Assembly: GCF_003194605.1 (NCBI RefSeq)
Contig: NZ_QHKY01000004.1
Coordinates: 186,001 to 250,000 of the forward strand
Length of the DNA stretch: 64,000 bases
Origin: Nocardioides gilvus
GTDB taxonomy: Bacteria; Actinomycetota; Actinomycetes; Propionibacteriales; Nocardioidaceae
Direction of reading: 5' to 3'
Below the pieces are notes generated by a model. It had not been told where the DNA came from. It searched no databases and saw only the letters and a list, made by a program, of their open reading frames with translations. Of this stretch, positions 41,220-54,567 are shown one piece after another (position 1 is the stretch's first letter; each line of letters starts with the position of its first letter). A program made the position numbers and the translations under genes.

Positions 41220-41930
41220 ATGGCAACAGTGATCCTCGTGCGGCACGGACGCAGCACCGCCAACACAGCAGGCGTGCTGGCCGGGCGACTCCCCGACGTG
41301 CTTCTGGACGCGACGGGTGAGGTGCAGGCGAAGGCCGTCGGTGAGAGGCTGAGCGCAGTACGTCTGGCGGCGGTCTACTCGAGTCCACTCGAACGGTGTC
41401 GCCAGACAGCCGCTGCCGTGCTGGCAACCCGGAGCGAGGGACCGGCGCTCCAGGTCGAGGAGCGACTGACCGAGTGCGGGTACGGTGCATGGCAGGGCCG
41501 ACCGATCAAGGAACTCGCTGGCGAACCTCTCTGGTCCACCGTGCAGTCGCATCCCTCTGCCGTGACCTTCCCGGAGGGCGAAGCCATGCAGGCGATGGCC
41601 TCGCGTGCGGTGGCCGCGATCCGAGAGTTGGATGCTGCGGTCGAGGAAGCCCACGGACCCTCTGCGGTCTGGGTGGCCGTCAGTCACGGCGACGTCATCA
41701 AGGCGATCCTCGCCGACGCGATGGGAACCCACCTCGACAACTTCCAGAGGATCGTGGTGGACCCCGCCTCTGTGAGCCTGGTCCGCTTCACCCAGGCTCG
41801 TCCCTTCGTGATGGCCTCGAACACCCACGGCGGCGACCTCGCCTGGCTGAATGTCCAACCCCCGGCCGCGGCGACGGACGCGGTCCCCGGTGGCGGTGCT
41901 GGTCCCGGTTCGCCTTCCGCCCACCCCTAG
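41220..41930 (+). CDS. MSMEG_4193 family histidine phosphatase
   Basis: 236 aa phosphoglycerate-mutase-like protein. VILVRHGRSTAN carries the phospho-accepting His, SSPLERCRQTA the second Arg, and AVSHGDVIKA the second His. It is the first gene of the actinobacterial series phosphatase-DUF3090-SCO1664-mshC, which argues for the MSMEG_4193 subgroup. The substrate is unknown. The C-terminal 30 residues are Ala/Pro/Gly-rich. Confidence 0.87.
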   Translation: MATVILVRHGRSTANTAGVLAGRLPDVLLDATGEVQAKAVGERLSAVRLAAVYSSPLERCRQTAAAVLATRSEGPALQVEERLTECGYGAWQGRPIKELAGEPLWSTVQSHPSAVTFPEGEAMQAMASRAVAAIRELDAAVEEAHGPSAVWVAVSHGDVIKAILADAMGTHLDNFQRIVVDPASVSLVRFTQARPFVMASNTHGGDLAWLNVQPPAAATDAVPGGGAGPGSPSAHP

Positions 41931-41933
41931 GCT
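41928..41933 (+). promoter_or_regulatory. -10 hexamer for the DUF3090 gene
   Basis: TAGGCT ends 7 nt before ATG 41941 and overlaps the stop codon region of the preceding gene. Confidence 0.5.
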
Positions 41934-41940
41934 TGTCCCC

Positions 41941-42513
41941 ATGCCAGTCGTGCACTCATTCGATCCGCCGGAGCGCTTCGTCACCGGGACGGTGGGGGAG
42001 CCCGGACAACGGACCTTCTTCCTGCAGGCGCGTTCGGGGACCAACCTCGTCTCGGTCGCCCTGGAGAAGCAGCAGGTCCTCGCCCTGGTCTCGCGTCTCG
42101 ACGAGCTCCTCGACGAACTGATGGCGGTGCCGGGCAACGAGAGCGTGGTCCCGGCCATCACTCCCTTGGGCCTGCACGACAGCGACCCGTTGGAGCAGCC
42201 GATCGTCGAGCAGTTCCGCGTCGGGACCATGACGCTCTCCTGGGACCCGGTGGACCACCGGGTCGTCATCGAGGTCTTCCCGGTCGCCGAGTTCGACCCG
42301 CAGACCCAGGTGGAGGGCGAGGTCGAAGAACCCCTTGACCCTGAGGAACTGATCGTCGTACGTCTCGGAGCAGGCCAGGCGCGCGCCTTCTGCAGCCGCT
42401 CCAACCAGGTGATCGAGGCAGGACGTCCTGACTGCCCCTTCTGTGGCAACCCGGTCGACGCCGACGGTCACCTGTGCGTGCGAGCCAACGGATTCCGCCG
42501 GCGAGTCCCATGA
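41941..42513 (+). CDS. DUF3090 family protein
   Basis: 190 aa. The N-terminal RFVTGTVGEPGQRTFFLQARSG is the family hallmark; the C-terminus has CPFCG and a later HLC, suggesting a small zinc site. The biochemical function is unknown. Its stop overlaps the SCO1664-type gene (ATGA), so the two proteins are co-produced and may act together. Confidence 0.88.
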   Translation: MPVVHSFDPPERFVTGTVGEPGQRTFFLQARSGTNLVSVALEKQQVLALVSRLDELLDELMAVPGNESVVPAITPLGLHDSDPLEQPIVEQFRVGTMTLSWDPVDHRVVIEVFPVAEFDPQTQVEGEVEEPLDPEELIVVRLGAGQARAFCSRSNQVIEAGRPDCPFCGNPVDADGHLCVRANGFRRRVP

Positions 42514-43283
42514 CCTCGGCTGCCACCGAGGTCCTGCTCAGCGGAGAGCTCGTCGTCATCGGTCGGGTGATGTCTGCCTCGAACGCAACTCTGCTGGCCG
42601 AGGTGGACGGGACCAGGGTGGCCTACAAGCCGGTCAGTGGCGAACGCCCCCTCTGGGACTTCCCCGACGGCACCCTGGCCGGCCGCGAGGTGGCCAGCCA
42701 CCTGGTCTCCCGGGCCGCCGGGTGGGACATCGTGCCCCCCACAGTGCTGCGCGACGGTCCCCACGGCATCGGGTCGGTCCAGCTCTGGTGCGAGCCGGAC
42801 CCCGGCCAGGCAGCGGTTGACCTGCTGCCGGCAGGCCGTGTTCCTGACGACGTCGCCCACGTACTCGACGGCCTCGACGGTCGGGAGCGACCCGTGGCTC
42901 TCGTGCACGAGCGCACCGCTGAGCTGCGTCGGATGTCACTCTTCGACGTCATCGTCAACAACGCCGACCGCAAGGGTGGTCATGTCCTGGCGATGGGCGA
43001 CGGTCGACGTCTCGGCATCGACCACGGGTTGACCTTCCACTGCGAGGACAAGCTGCGCACCGTGCTGTGGGGCTGGGCGGGCGAGGAACTGACAGAGGAC
43101 GAGATCGCGGTTCTCTCCCGCCTGGAGGTGGCTTTCCAGGGGGCGCTCGGCGAAGAGTTGCTCGAGCACCTGCAGACCGAGGAGATCGAGGCGACGATCC
43201 GACGATGCCGTTCCCTGGGCGAGCGGGGAAGGTTCCCCTTCCCGTCGGATCGATGGCCCGCGATCCCTTGGCCACCCTTCTAG
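42510..43283 (+). CDS. SCO1664 family protein (PI3K/HipA-like kinase fold)
   Basis: 257 aa. VAYKPVSGE supplies a likely ATP-binding lysine, and [13 protein letters not shown] plus IDHGLTFH match the catalytic and metal-binding loops of PI3/4-kinase-like or HipA-like enzymes. It is translationally coupled to DUF3090. In many actinobacteria this pair precedes mshC, hinting at a link with inositol or mycothiol metabolism; the substrate is unproven. Confidence 0.87.
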   Translation: MTSAATEVLLSGELVVIGRVMSASNATLLAEVDGTRVAYKPVSGERPLWDFPDGTLAGREVASHLVSRAAGWDIVPPTVLRDGPHGIGSVQLWCEPDPGQAAVDLLPAGRVPDDVAHVLDGLDGRERPVALVHERTAELRRMSLFDVIVNNADRKGGHVLAMGDGRRLGIDHGLTFHCEDKLRTVLWGWAGEELTEDEIAVLSRLEVAFQGALGEELLEHLQTEEIEATIRRCRSLGERGRFPFPSDRWPAIPWPPF

Positions 43284-43284
43284 G

Positions 43285-43290
43285 TAGGCT
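43285..43290 (+). promoter_or_regulatory. -10 hexamer for mshC
   Basis: TAGGCT ends 7 nt before ATG 43298. Confidence 0.5.
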
Positions 43291-43297
43291 GCTCGAC

Positions 43298-44533
43298 ATG
43301 CGTGCATGGTCTGCCCCGGATGTCCCCGCCCTCCCCGTCCCGGGGCCCCCCGTCAAGATCCACGACACCGCCACCGGTGAGCTTCGTGACGTCACGCCCC
43401 AAGGGGCCGCACGGATGTACGTCTGCGGCATCACCCCCTACGACGCCACCCACATGGGTCACGCTGCCACCTACGTCGGGTTCGACCTGCTGAACCGGGC
43501 GTGGCGTGCGGCGGGGCACGAGGTCACGTACGTCCAGAACGTCACGGACGTCGACGATCCGCTGCTTGAACGGGCCACGAAGGTCAAGGTTGACTGGATC
43601 GAGCTCGCCGAGCGCGAGACCGAGCTCTTCCGTCAGGACATGCGAGCACTGCGGGTGCTCCCTCCGGCCCACTACGTCGGAGCGGTGGAGTCGATCCCGT
43701 TGGTGATCTCCTACATCGAACGACTGCGTGACGCGGGCGCGGTCTACCGGCTCGAGGACGACTACTACTTCTCCGTGTCCAGCGACCCGGGCTTCGGTGG
43801 GGTCTCGGGTTATGAGCGCGAAGAGATGCTGGCGGTCTTCGCCGAGCGCGGTGGCGACCCTGAACGGCCCGGCAAGCAGGACCCGCTCGACTGCATTGTC
43901 TGGATGGCCGAGCGACCGGGTGAGCCTTCCTGGGAGAGCCCGTTCGGTCGCGGTCGTCCCGGTTGGCACATCGAGTGCACCGCCATCGCGCAGGAGTACC
44001 TCGGCGGGAGCTTCGAGGTCCAGGCAGGAGGCTCTGACCTGGTCTTCCCCCACCACGAGATGTGCGCCTCACAGTCGCACGTGGGCGCAGGCGCCGCGTT
44101 CGCGCAGACCTACGCCCATGCCGGGATGGTGGCCTACGACGGCGAGAAGATGTCGAAGTCGCGCGGCAACCTGGTCTTCGTCTCCCACCTCCGCAACAGT
44201 GACGTGGACCCAATGGCGATCCGACTCGTGCTTCTGCAGCACCACTACCGCAGTGACTGGGAGTGGCAGGACGCGGAGCTCTGGAGTGCTGTCGACACCC
44301 TCGTACGCTGGCGCAAGGCGCTCTCGCTGGGTGCGGGCGCCCCCGCGCTGCCGGTGGTGAAGACCGTGCTCGACGCCCTCGCCGACGACCTCGACGCCCC
44401 AGCTGCCGTACGAGCCATCGACGACTGGGCGGCACTCACGCTCGGCACCTCGGGTCTGGCCGACAACACCGATCCGGACGCGTCGCGCCAGGTGCACCAG
44501 CTCATCGACGCCGCGTTGGGTCTCTCGCTCTGA
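43298..44533 (+). CDS. mshC: Cysteine:GlcN-Ins ligase MshC (mycothiol biosynthesis)
   Basis: 411 aa, a cysteinyl-tRNA synthetase paralog without the anticodon-binding tail. Zinc ligand Cys43 (YVCGITPYD), HIGH-like HMGH at 52-55 and KMSKS at 284-288 are present. It activates cysteine with ATP and joins it to glucosaminyl-inositol, the third enzymatic stage of mycothiol synthesis. The T-P-Y-D sequence after Cys43 separates MshC from CysS. It closes the phosphatase-DUF3090-SCO1664 cluster but has its own -10. Confidence 0.95.
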   Translation: MRAWSAPDVPALPVPGPPVKIHDTATGELRDVTPQGAARMYVCGITPYDATHMGHAATYVGFDLLNRAWRAAGHEVTYVQNVTDVDDPLLERATKVKVDWIELAERETELFRQDMRALRVLPPAHYVGAVESIPLVISYIERLRDAGAVYRLEDDYYFSVSSDPGFGGVSGYEREEMLAVFAERGGDPERPGKQDPLDCIVWMAERPGEPSWESPFGRGRPGWHIECTAIAQEYLGGSFEVQAGGSDLVFPHHEMCASQSHVGAGAAFAQTYAHAGMVAYDGEKMSKSRGNLVFVSHLRNSDVDPMAIRLVLLQHHYRSDWEWQDAELWSAVDTLVRWRKALSLGAGAPALPVVKTVLDALADDLDAPAAVRAIDDWAALTLGTSGLADNTDPDASRQVHQLIDAALGLSL

Positions 44534-44548
44534 TGGGCCGGAGCGTAC

Positions 44549-45394
44549 TCAGTCGTCGTCGCGGCGCTTGAGGTAGCGCTCGAACTCCTTGGCGATCGCC
44601 TCACCCGAGGCCTCGGGGAGATCCGTGGTGTCGCGGGTCTCCTCCAGAGCGCGTACGTAGTCGGCGACGTCCTCGTCCTCCTCGGCGAGTTCGTCCACCC
44701 CGCGCTCCCACAGGAGCGCCTGCTCCGGCAGGTCCCCGAGCGGGATGCTGGTCTCCAGCAGTTCCTCCAACTGGCCGAGCAGCGCGATGGTCGCCTTGGG
44801 GCACGGCGGTTGGGCCACGTAGTGGGGAACTGCCGCCCAGTAGGAGACGGCGGGGATGTCCAGCCGTGCACACGCGTCCTGGATCACGCCGTTGATGCCG
44901 GTGGGACCCTCGTAGGAGGAGATCTCAAGATTCAGCCGCGACACCAGTTGACTCGTGGTCGCCGTGCCGCTGACCGGGATGGGCCGGGTGTGCGGCGTGT
45001 CGGCCAGCAGCGCCCCCAGGGTGACCAGGAGTTGGGCACCCAGGTCGTCGCAGACGGCCAGGACCTCGGCCGTGAACTGGCGCCAGCGCAGGTTGGGCTC
45101 GGGGCCGCGCACCAGGATGACGTCTCGCGCCAGATCCGGGGGAGAGGCGACCGCGATCTCGGTGGTGTGCCACTGCAGCGTGCGCTGGCCGCGCTCGTCC
45201 GTGCCGACCAGGGGACGATTCACCTGGAAGTCGTAGTAGTCGTCCGGGTCCAACTTCCCCACGGTCGTGGCGTCCCAGACCTTCCACAGGTGGTCGATCA
45301 CCGACGAGGCCGAATCACCTGCGTCGTTCCAGCCCTCGAAGGCGGCGATCACGACAGGATCCACCAGGTCGGTCAGTGCGTCGAACTCCATCAC
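44549..45394 (-). CDS. PAC2 family protein
   Basis: 281 aa. [17 protein letters not shown] and [17 protein letters not shown] are typical of PAC2 proteins, which are related to a eukaryotic proteasome assembly chaperone; the bacterial role is not settled. The acidic C-terminus ends in a run of Lys/Arg/Asp. GTG 45394 fits TACGCT 7 nt upstream; ATG 45391 is one codon later. The proteasome locus is 7 kb away on the other strand, so a functional connection is only speculative. Confidence 0.87.
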   Translation of the reverse strand: MMEFDALTDLVDPVVIAAFEGWNDAGDSASSVIDHLWKVWDATTVGKLDPDDYYDFQVNRPLVGTDERGQRTLQWHTTEIAVASPPDLARDVILVRGPEPNLRWRQFTAEVLAVCDDLGAQLLVTLGALLADTPHTRPIPVSGTATTSQLVSRLNLEISSYEGPTGINGVIQDACARLDIPAVSYWAAVPHYVAQPPCPKATIALLGQLEELLETSIPLGDLPEQALLWERGVDELAEEDEDVADYVRALEETRDTTDLPEASGEAIAKEFERYLKRRDDD

Positions 45395-45401
45395 GAAGCC
45401 C

Positions 45402-45407
45402 AGCGTA
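45402..45407 (-). promoter_or_regulatory. -10 hexamer for the PAC2 gene
   Basis: TACGCT on the minus strand ends 7 nt before GTG 45394. Confidence 0.45.
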
Positions 45408-45530
45408 GGCGCTGCCCGCGATTTCACACGCCCACCACGGCGGTGTCACGATTCGGGATGGATGTCCACGTTCCGGACACGGGCCTACCGTGGTCGGAGG
45501 ACGTCGTCCCTGAACCCATGGAGGAGCCAA

Positions 45531-49255
<3,725 letters not shown>

Positions 49256-49274
<19 letters not shown>

Positions 49275-49729
49275 GCAGGTTCGTCATCCGACGGGACGGA
49301 CCTCTGGTCGCGGTAGTTGACGAAGGAGTAGAGGACCATCGCACCGGCGATGACGCCAGAGCCGATCAGCGTCGCGCCGGTGCCCCATCCGCCGACCAAC
49401 CACCATCGATCTGCCACGGGCCACCAGCCGGGGGCATCCGGACGCATGCCCCACACCACTCCGGTCACGACCAGGCCCAGGACCAGCAGGCCTGACATCA
49501 GGATCCGGAGCACTGACTGGACGCTGTGCCGGGCACTGTCCAGGGCTGCCCGTCTCACCGGCGCCAGTCGGCGCTCTGCCCAGCTGTACTGGGTGGCCAG
49601 CAGTGCCATCCCCGCGAAGAGGGCGAGCAGGCCGGGACCTGGCAGGACCAGGGCGGCAATCCCGGCGACCACCAGGATCCAGCCCAGCACCTGCGCCGCG
49701 ATGCTCTTGACCGCCCGGGAACCATGCAC
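49256..49729 (-). CDS. TIGR02611 family small membrane protein
   Basis: 157 aa. Paired hydrophobic helices ([31 protein letters not shown]) with LPGPGLL are diagnostic of this actinobacterial family; two further helices follow. Function unknown. GTG 49729 is favoured because TAGTCT ends 7 nt before it; an upstream ATG at 49783 would add 18 residues. Convergent with metH. Confidence 0.78.
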
Positions 49730-49736
49730 CTCAGGC

Positions 49737-49742
49737 AGACTA
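49737..49742 (-). promoter_or_regulatory. -10 hexamer for the TIGR02611 gene
   Basis: TAGTCT on the minus strand ends 7 nt before GTG 49729. Confidence 0.45.
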
Positions 49743-49853
49743 CGCCCGCCGGCGGACCCGACCGACGGGCCGGCATCACGCATCCCCCTGTGAGTCGCGC
49801 TCGGCGCGACGGGGATAGTTGCCCGGTCAGTGGTCGGACACCTCGGAGGAAAT

Positions 49854-50528
49854 GTGGGACAGCACACGGACACAGATCGCCTGCCCAGCGCAGTCCTCTG
49901 GGACATGGACGGCACCCTGGTGGACACCGAGCCGTACTGGATCGCGACCGAGTTCGAGCTCGCGGAACGACACGGCGGTACGTGGACCCAGGAGCATGCC
50001 CTGAGCCTCGTCGGCAATGACCTTCTCGAGTCGGGTCGTTACATCCGGACCCACATGGGGATCGACCTGGCGCCGGAGGTGATCGTCGAGGAGCTGCTCG
50101 ACGGAGTCGTGGCACGGGTGCAGCGGGAGATCCCGTGGCGTCCCGGGGCCCGGGAGTTGCTCAGCGGCCTCAATGACGCCGGCGTCCCGTGTGCGCTCGT
50201 GACGATGTCCTACCGACGCCTCGTGGCGCCCGTCCTGGAACAGTTGTCCGGAGCGGGCTTCTCCGCCGTGGTGACGGGCGACTCCGTGTCCCGGGGCAAG
50301 CCGCACCCCGAGCCGTACCAGCGGGCAGCCCAGTTGCTGGGCGTGAAGCCGCAGGACTGCGTCGCCATCGAGGACTCCGACACGGGAGCCACCTCGGCCG
50401 TCGCCGCAGGCTGCACGGTGCTGTGCGTTCCGCACCACGTGCCGGTGCAACCCGGCGAGCGCCGGGTGCTGCGTACGTCCCTGGTGGGTGTGGACCTGCC
50501 TGCCCTCGGGAGGCTTCTCGCGCCGTGA
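49854..50528 (+). CDS. HAD-superfamily phosphatase (beta-phosphoglucomutase-like)
   Basis: 224 aa. HAD motif I is WDMDGTLVDTE (nucleophile Asp17, acid Asp19), motif III lies in GKPHPEPYQRAA and motif IV in AIEDSDTGATSA; the cap domain is helical. The subfamily holds sugar-phosphate phosphatases and mutases; substrate unknown. GTG 49854 is chosen for GGAGGA just upstream; GTG 49830 is in frame and possible. Confidence 0.87.
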   Translation: MGQHTDTDRLPSAVLWDMDGTLVDTEPYWIATEFELAERHGGTWTQEHALSLVGNDLLESGRYIRTHMGIDLAPEVIVEELLDGVVARVQREIPWRPGARELLSGLNDAGVPCALVTMSYRRLVAPVLEQLSGAGFSAVVTGDSVSRGKPHPEPYQRAAQLLGVKPQDCVAIEDSDTGATSAVAAGCTVLCVPHHVPVQPGERRVLRTSLVGVDLPALGRLLAP

Positions 50529-50556
50529 GGACGACACTGTCTGGGGCAGGGTCGGC

Positions 50557-50562
50557 TAGGGT
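50557..50562 (+). promoter_or_regulatory. -10 hexamer for the site-2 protease gene
   Basis: TAGGGT ends 6 nt before GTG 50569. Confidence 0.5.
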
Positions 50563-50568
50563 CGTGGC

Positions 50569-51726
50569 GTGTCCGAGCGTTCCCCGTCCCCCGCACCCCG
50601 GGCTACCCGGAGTCGCCCCCACGGCACCATAAAGATCGGGACGATCGCTGGCGCCGACGTCCTCGTGAGTACGTCGTGGTTCTTCATCGCGGCGATCATC
50701 GCGGTCCTCGTCTCACCTCGCATCGAACAGGTCTCGCCCGGCCTGGGCGGTTGGAAGTACGTCGCCGGCGCCGCGTTCGCGGTGATCCTTTACCTCTCGG
50801 TGCTGCTGCACGAGGCCTCCCACGCCTGGATGGCACGAAGGTACGGACACGGCGTCTCTTCGATCACGTTGCACTTCCTCGGCGGTATGACAGCCATGGA
50901 GGGTGAGGCACGCAACGCCAAGGAGGAGTTCTGGATCGCCGTCGTGGGTCCGATCACCTCGTTGGCCATCGGCTTCGCCGCCCTCGGCGCCCTGGTCGCA
51001 GCACCCAACGGCCTGGTCCGGGTGGGCCTCGAGGGGCTCGCGGGTGCCAACCTGTTGATCGGGGCGATGAATCTCATCCCCGGCCTTCCCCTGGACGGCG
51101 GACGGGTCCTCAAGGCCGGCGTCTGGGGGGTGACCGGCAATCTGCACCGGGCCACCCTGGTGGCCGGCTGGGGCGGCCGTGTCCTGGCCGTGCTGGTCCT
51201 GGGATGGCCCGTCTACCTGCAGACGATCTTCTCCGTGGAGCCGACCTTCGTCGACTACCTGCTCGCCGTGGTTCTGGCCATCTTCCTGTGGGGTGGCGCG
51301 ACGGCCTCCATGCAGCACGCCACTCTGCGACGGCGAATCCCGGCGCTGCAGGGCCGTGGCCTCGCCCGTCGTACCGTCGCGGTGGGCGCAGACCTGCCGC
51401 TGTCTGAGGCGGTGCGCGTCGCCCAGGATTCCCAGGCGGGCAGCATCGTCACGCTCGGCCCGGACGGACGTCCCGTCGGTCTCGTCAACGAGGCAGCTCT
51501 GCTCGCGGTGCCGGCCGAGAGACGACCTTGGATGCCCACCAGCGCCGTGGCGACAGCCCTCGAGGTCGGTCTCACGCTCCCGGCCGACATCCGGGGCGTC
51601 GAGCTGATCAAGGCCATGGGCATGCGCCCCGCCCAGGAGTACCTGCTGGTCGAGTCGGACGGTTCCATCCACGGCGTCCTCTCGACCGCCGACGTCGATC
51701 GCGCCTTCCGGGACCACGCACACTAA
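50569..51726 (+). CDS. Site-2 protease family protein with CBS domains
   Basis: 385 aa. Zinc motif HEASH (His81-His85) and the second metal motif NLIPGLPLDGG (Asp176) lie in a membrane core of about six helices; residues 255-385 are a pair of CBS domains that may sense adenylates. This is the Rip3-like layout of S2P proteases, which cut membrane-bound anti-sigma factors or signal peptides. It precedes trmI by 10 nt. The natural substrate is unknown. Confidence 0.88.
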   Translation: MSERSPSPAPRATRSRPHGTIKIGTIAGADVLVSTSWFFIAAIIAVLVSPRIEQVSPGLGGWKYVAGAAFAVILYLSVLLHEASHAWMARRYGHGVSSITLHFLGGMTAMEGEARNAKEEFWIAVVGPITSLAIGFAALGALVAAPNGLVRVGLEGLAGANLLIGAMNLIPGLPLDGGRVLKAGVWGVTGNLHRATLVAGWGGRVLAVLVLGWPVYLQTIFSVEPTFVDYLLAVVLAIFLWGGATASMQHATLRRRIPALQGRGLARRTVAVGADLPLSEAVRVAQDSQAGSIVTLGPDGRPVGLVNEAALLAVPAERRPWMPTSAVATALEVGLTLPADIRGVELIKAMGMRPAQEYLLVESDGSIHGVLSTADVDRAFRDHAH

Positions 51727-51729
51727 AGT
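51724..51729 (+). promoter_or_regulatory. -10 hexamer for trmI
   Basis: TAAAGT ends 7 nt before ATG 51737 and overlaps the site-2 protease stop. Confidence 0.45.
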
Positions 51730-51736
51730 TCGGCGT

Positions 51737-52699
51737 ATGTCTGATGCGCCCTCCGTACCCGCTGATGTCCCCGTCGAAGCCTGGTCGGGAGTCCACCGCG
51801 GACCCCTGCGCGTGGGGGAGTGGGTGCGGCTGATCGACCAGAAGGGCCGCAAGCACAACTTCGAGCTCGTCGCGGAGAAGCGCTTCTTCTCCAACAAGGG
51901 TCACATCGAGCACGACGAGTTGATCGGTCGCGAGGAAGGCTTCACCGTCGCCTCGTCCGCAGGCGGCGAGTACCTCGTCTTCCGACCGCTGCTCTCTGAG
52001 TTCGTCGTCTCGATGCCGCGCGGTGCCGCGGTGATCTACCCCAAGGACGCGGCGCAGATCGTGGCGATGGCCGACATCTTCCCGGGAGCCCGTGTGGTCG
52101 AGGCAGGGGCAGGCTCCGGCGCCCTGACGTGCTCCCTGCTGCGCGCGGCGGGCCCCCAGGGCCAGGTGATCAGCTATGAACGGCGTGAGGAGTTCCATGA
52201 CGTGGCGCGCCGCAACGTCACCCAGTTCTTCGGGGGTGATCACCCCGCGTGGGACCTGCGCCTGGGCGATCTCACCGAGGAGTTGCCCTCCCTCGACCAC
52301 CCGGTCGACCGGATCATCCTCGACATGCTCGCGCCCTGGGAGTGCGTCGACGTGGTTGCCGAGGCCCTCGTCCCCGGCGGCATCGTCTGCGTGTACGTCG
52401 CCACCACCACCCAGCTCTCGCGGGTCGTCGAGACCCTTCGTGCCCACGGTGGTTTCACTGAGCCCCACCCCTGGGAGTCACTGGTCCGCGACTGGCACGT
52501 GGAGGGCCTGGCCGTGCGCCCGGACCACAAGATGATCGGTCACACCGCCTTCCTGGTCACGGCCCGGCGGATGGCACCCGGGGAGAAGGCTCCGTTGAAG
52601 AAGCGTCGGCCGGCCCCCGGGGCGTACGGGCCCGACTACCACGGTCCCCGCCCCGACGGCCTGCCGCCGCAGATGCTCGAGGACCGGGCTGACGACTGA
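51737..52699 (+). CDS. trmI: tRNA (adenine58-N1)-methyltransferase TrmI
   Basis: 320 aa. A small N-terminal beta domain is followed by a Rossmann methyltransferase with VVEAGAGSGALTCSLL as the SAM motif and DRIILDMLAPWEC as the catalytic motif. It methylates A58 in the T loop of tRNA. The gene lies directly upstream of arc as in other actinobacteria. The C-terminal 40 residues are basic, Pro-rich and disordered-looking. Confidence 0.9.
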   Translation: MSDAPSVPADVPVEAWSGVHRGPLRVGEWVRLIDQKGRKHNFELVAEKRFFSNKGHIEHDELIGREEGFTVASSAGGEYLVFRPLLSEFVVSMPRGAAVIYPKDAAQIVAMADIFPGARVVEAGAGSGALTCSLLRAAGPQGQVISYERREEFHDVARRNVTQFFGGDHPAWDLRLGDLTEELPSLDHPVDRIILDMLAPWECVDVVAEALVPGGIVCVYVATTTQLSRVVETLRAHGGFTEPHPWESLVRDWHVEGLAVRPDHKMIGHTAFLVTARRMAPGEKAPLKKRRPAPGAYGPDYHGPRPDGLPPQMLEDRADD

Positions 52700-52708
52700 C
52701 GTCACACA

Positions 52709-52755
52709 GCGCTCCCGGACAGATCTCGTGAGAAATGTGAACTGTTCCGGGGCGC
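52709..52755 (+). terminator. Candidate terminator between trmI and arc
   Basis: GCGC-T-CCCGG-ACAG (52709-52722) pairs with CTGT-T-CCGGG-GCGC (52742-52755) through 13 bp with two single-base bulges and a 19-nt loop, followed by a pyrimidine-rich stretch. Confidence 0.45.
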
Positions 52756-52783
52756 TTCGCCTTCCCTTCCCCCACCACATCGG

Positions 52784-52789
52784 TAGGGT
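52784..52789 (+). promoter_or_regulatory. -10 hexamer for arc
   Basis: TAGGGT ends 8 nt before GTG 52798. Confidence 0.45.
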
Positions 52790-52797
52790 CACCAGAA

Positions 52798-54561
52798 GTG
52801 GAGGTGAACGCGATGAACTCGTTCGACAACCCCGGTCCGGGGCCCAGTCCTGAAGCACTCGCGCGGCACGTACGCGACCTCGAGGACGAGGTCGCCGGCC
52901 TTCGGCGCCGTCTGGCAGCCAGTCCTGAGCCTTCCTTCGGGACGGATCAGCGCCTGGCGGAGGCCCAGAGCCGTCTGGCGGCGCTGTCCGGCCAGAACGA
53001 ACGCATGGCCCAGACCTTGCGCGAGGCTCGCGACCAGATCACGTCCCTGCGCGAGGAGGTGGACCGTCTCGCCCAGCCGCCGACCGGCTTCGGCGTCTTC
53101 CTCGACGCCAATGACGACGGGACGGTCGACGTCTTCACCGGTGGCCGCAAGATGCGGGTGACGGTCAGCCCGGCGGTGGACGTGAAGGCCCTGCGCCGTG
53201 GCCAGGAGCTGATGCTGAACGAAGCGATGAACGTGGTCGAAGCCTGTGGCTTCGAGCAGGTCGGCGACGTGGTGATGATCAAGGAGGTCTTGGCCGACGG
53301 TCAGCGAGCCCTCGTCATCGGACACACCGACGAGGAACGAGTCGTGCGACTGGCCGATCCGCTGCTCGATGGTCCCCTTCGTGCCGGCGACTCGCTCCTG
53401 ACCGACACACGTTCGGGCTACGCCTATGAGCGGGTGCCCAAGTCCGAGGTCGAGGAGTTGGTCCTCGAAGAGGTCCCGGACATCGACTATGAGTCCATCG
53501 GGGGACTCGGCGCGCAGATCGACGCGATCCGCGACGCTGTCGAGCTGCCGTACCTGCACCCCGACCTCTTTTTGGACCACAAGTTGAAGCCGCCGAAGGG
53601 TGTCCTGCTCTACGGCCCACCCGGGTGCGGCAAGACGTTGATCGCCAAGGCGGTGGCCAACTCCCTGGCCAAGAAGGTGGCGGCGAAGACGGGAGCCGAA
53701 GGGCGCTCCTACTTCCTCAACATCAAGGGTCCCGAGCTGCTCAACAAGTACGTCGGTGAGACAGAGCGACACATCCGCCTGGTCTTCCAGCGCGCTCGGG
53801 AGAAGGCCAGTGAGGGCACTCCGGTGATCGTCTTCTTCGACGAAATGGATTCGCTCTTCCGGACCCGGGGTTCCGGTGTCTCCTCCGACGTCGAGAACAC
53901 GATCGTGCCGCAGTTGCTCAGCGAGATCGACGGAGTCGAGACCCTGGAGAACGTGCTCGTCATCGGGGCCTCCAACCGTGAGGACATGATCGACCCGGCG
54001 ATCCTGCGTCCGGGGCGACTCGACGTGAAGATCAAGATCGAGCGTCCCGACGCCGAGTCGGCGCGTGACATCTTCACCAAGTACCTGACCGCCGACCTGC
54101 CGTTGCACGACGACGACCTGCGGGAGTTCGGCGGTGACCGCGCTGCGTGCGTGCACGCGATGATCCGGGCCACCGTCGAGCGCATGTACACGGAGACCGA
54201 CGAGAACCGCTTCCTCGAAGTCACCTACGCGGACGGTGACAAGGAGATCCTGTACTTCAAGGACTTCAACTCGGGCGCCATGATCCAGAACATCGTCGAC
54301 CGCGCGAAGAAGATGGCGATCAAGGACCTGCTCGACCTCGACCAGAGGGGCATCCGCGTGCAACACCTGCTCCAGGCCTGCGTGGACGAGTTCAAGGAGA
54401 ACGAGGACCTCCCCAACACCACGAACCCGGACGACTGGGCGCGGATCTCGGGCAAGAAGGGCGAACGCATCGTCTTCATCCGCACTCTCGTCACCGGCAA
54501 GCAGGGCACCGAACCCGGCCGCAGCATCGACACGGCGTCGAACACCGGTCAGTACCTGTAG
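52798..54561 (+). CDS. arc: Proteasome-associated AAA+ ATPase Arc/Mpa
   Basis: 587 aa. An N-terminal coiled coil (about residues 20-95) that binds Pup is followed by two OB domains and the AAA module: Walker A GPPGCGKT at 273-280, Walker B FFDEMD with Asp348-Glu349. The C-terminal residues are GQYL, the motif that docks into the 20S alpha ring. It unfolds pupylated proteins into the proteasome. GTG 52798 fits the -10; ATG 52813 with GAGGTG upstream is an alternative. Confidence 0.96.
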   Translation: MEVNAMNSFDNPGPGPSPEALARHVRDLEDEVAGLRRRLAASPEPSFGTDQRLAEAQSRLAALSGQNERMAQTLREARDQITSLREEVDRLAQPPTGFGVFLDANDDGTVDVFTGGRKMRVTVSPAVDVKALRRGQELMLNEAMNVVEACGFEQVGDVVMIKEVLADGQRALVIGHTDEERVVRLADPLLDGPLRAGDSLLTDTRSGYAYERVPKSEVEELVLEEVPDIDYESIGGLGAQIDAIRDAVELPYLHPDLFLDHKLKPPKGVLLYGPPGCGKTLIAKAVANSLAKKVAAKTGAEGRSYFLNIKGPELLNKYVGETERHIRLVFQRAREKASEGTPVIVFFDEMDSLFRTRGSGVSSDVENTIVPQLLSEIDGVETLENVLVIGASNREDMIDPAILRPGRLDVKIKIERPDAESARDIFTKYLTADLPLHDDDLREFGGDRAACVHAMIRATVERMYTETDENRFLEVTYADGDKEILYFKDFNSGAMIQNIVDRAKKMAIKDLLDLDQRGIRVQHLLQACVDEFKENEDLPNTTNPDDWARISGKKGERIVFIRTLVTGKQGTEPGRSIDTASNTGQYL

Positions 54562-54567
54562 CCGGCG

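Noticed and set aside
45428..45530. Possible cobalamin or SAM riboswitch before metH
   Set aside because: The region is only about 100 nt and shows a single small hairpin (TGTCC/GGACA); none of the conserved boxes of those riboswitches is visible.
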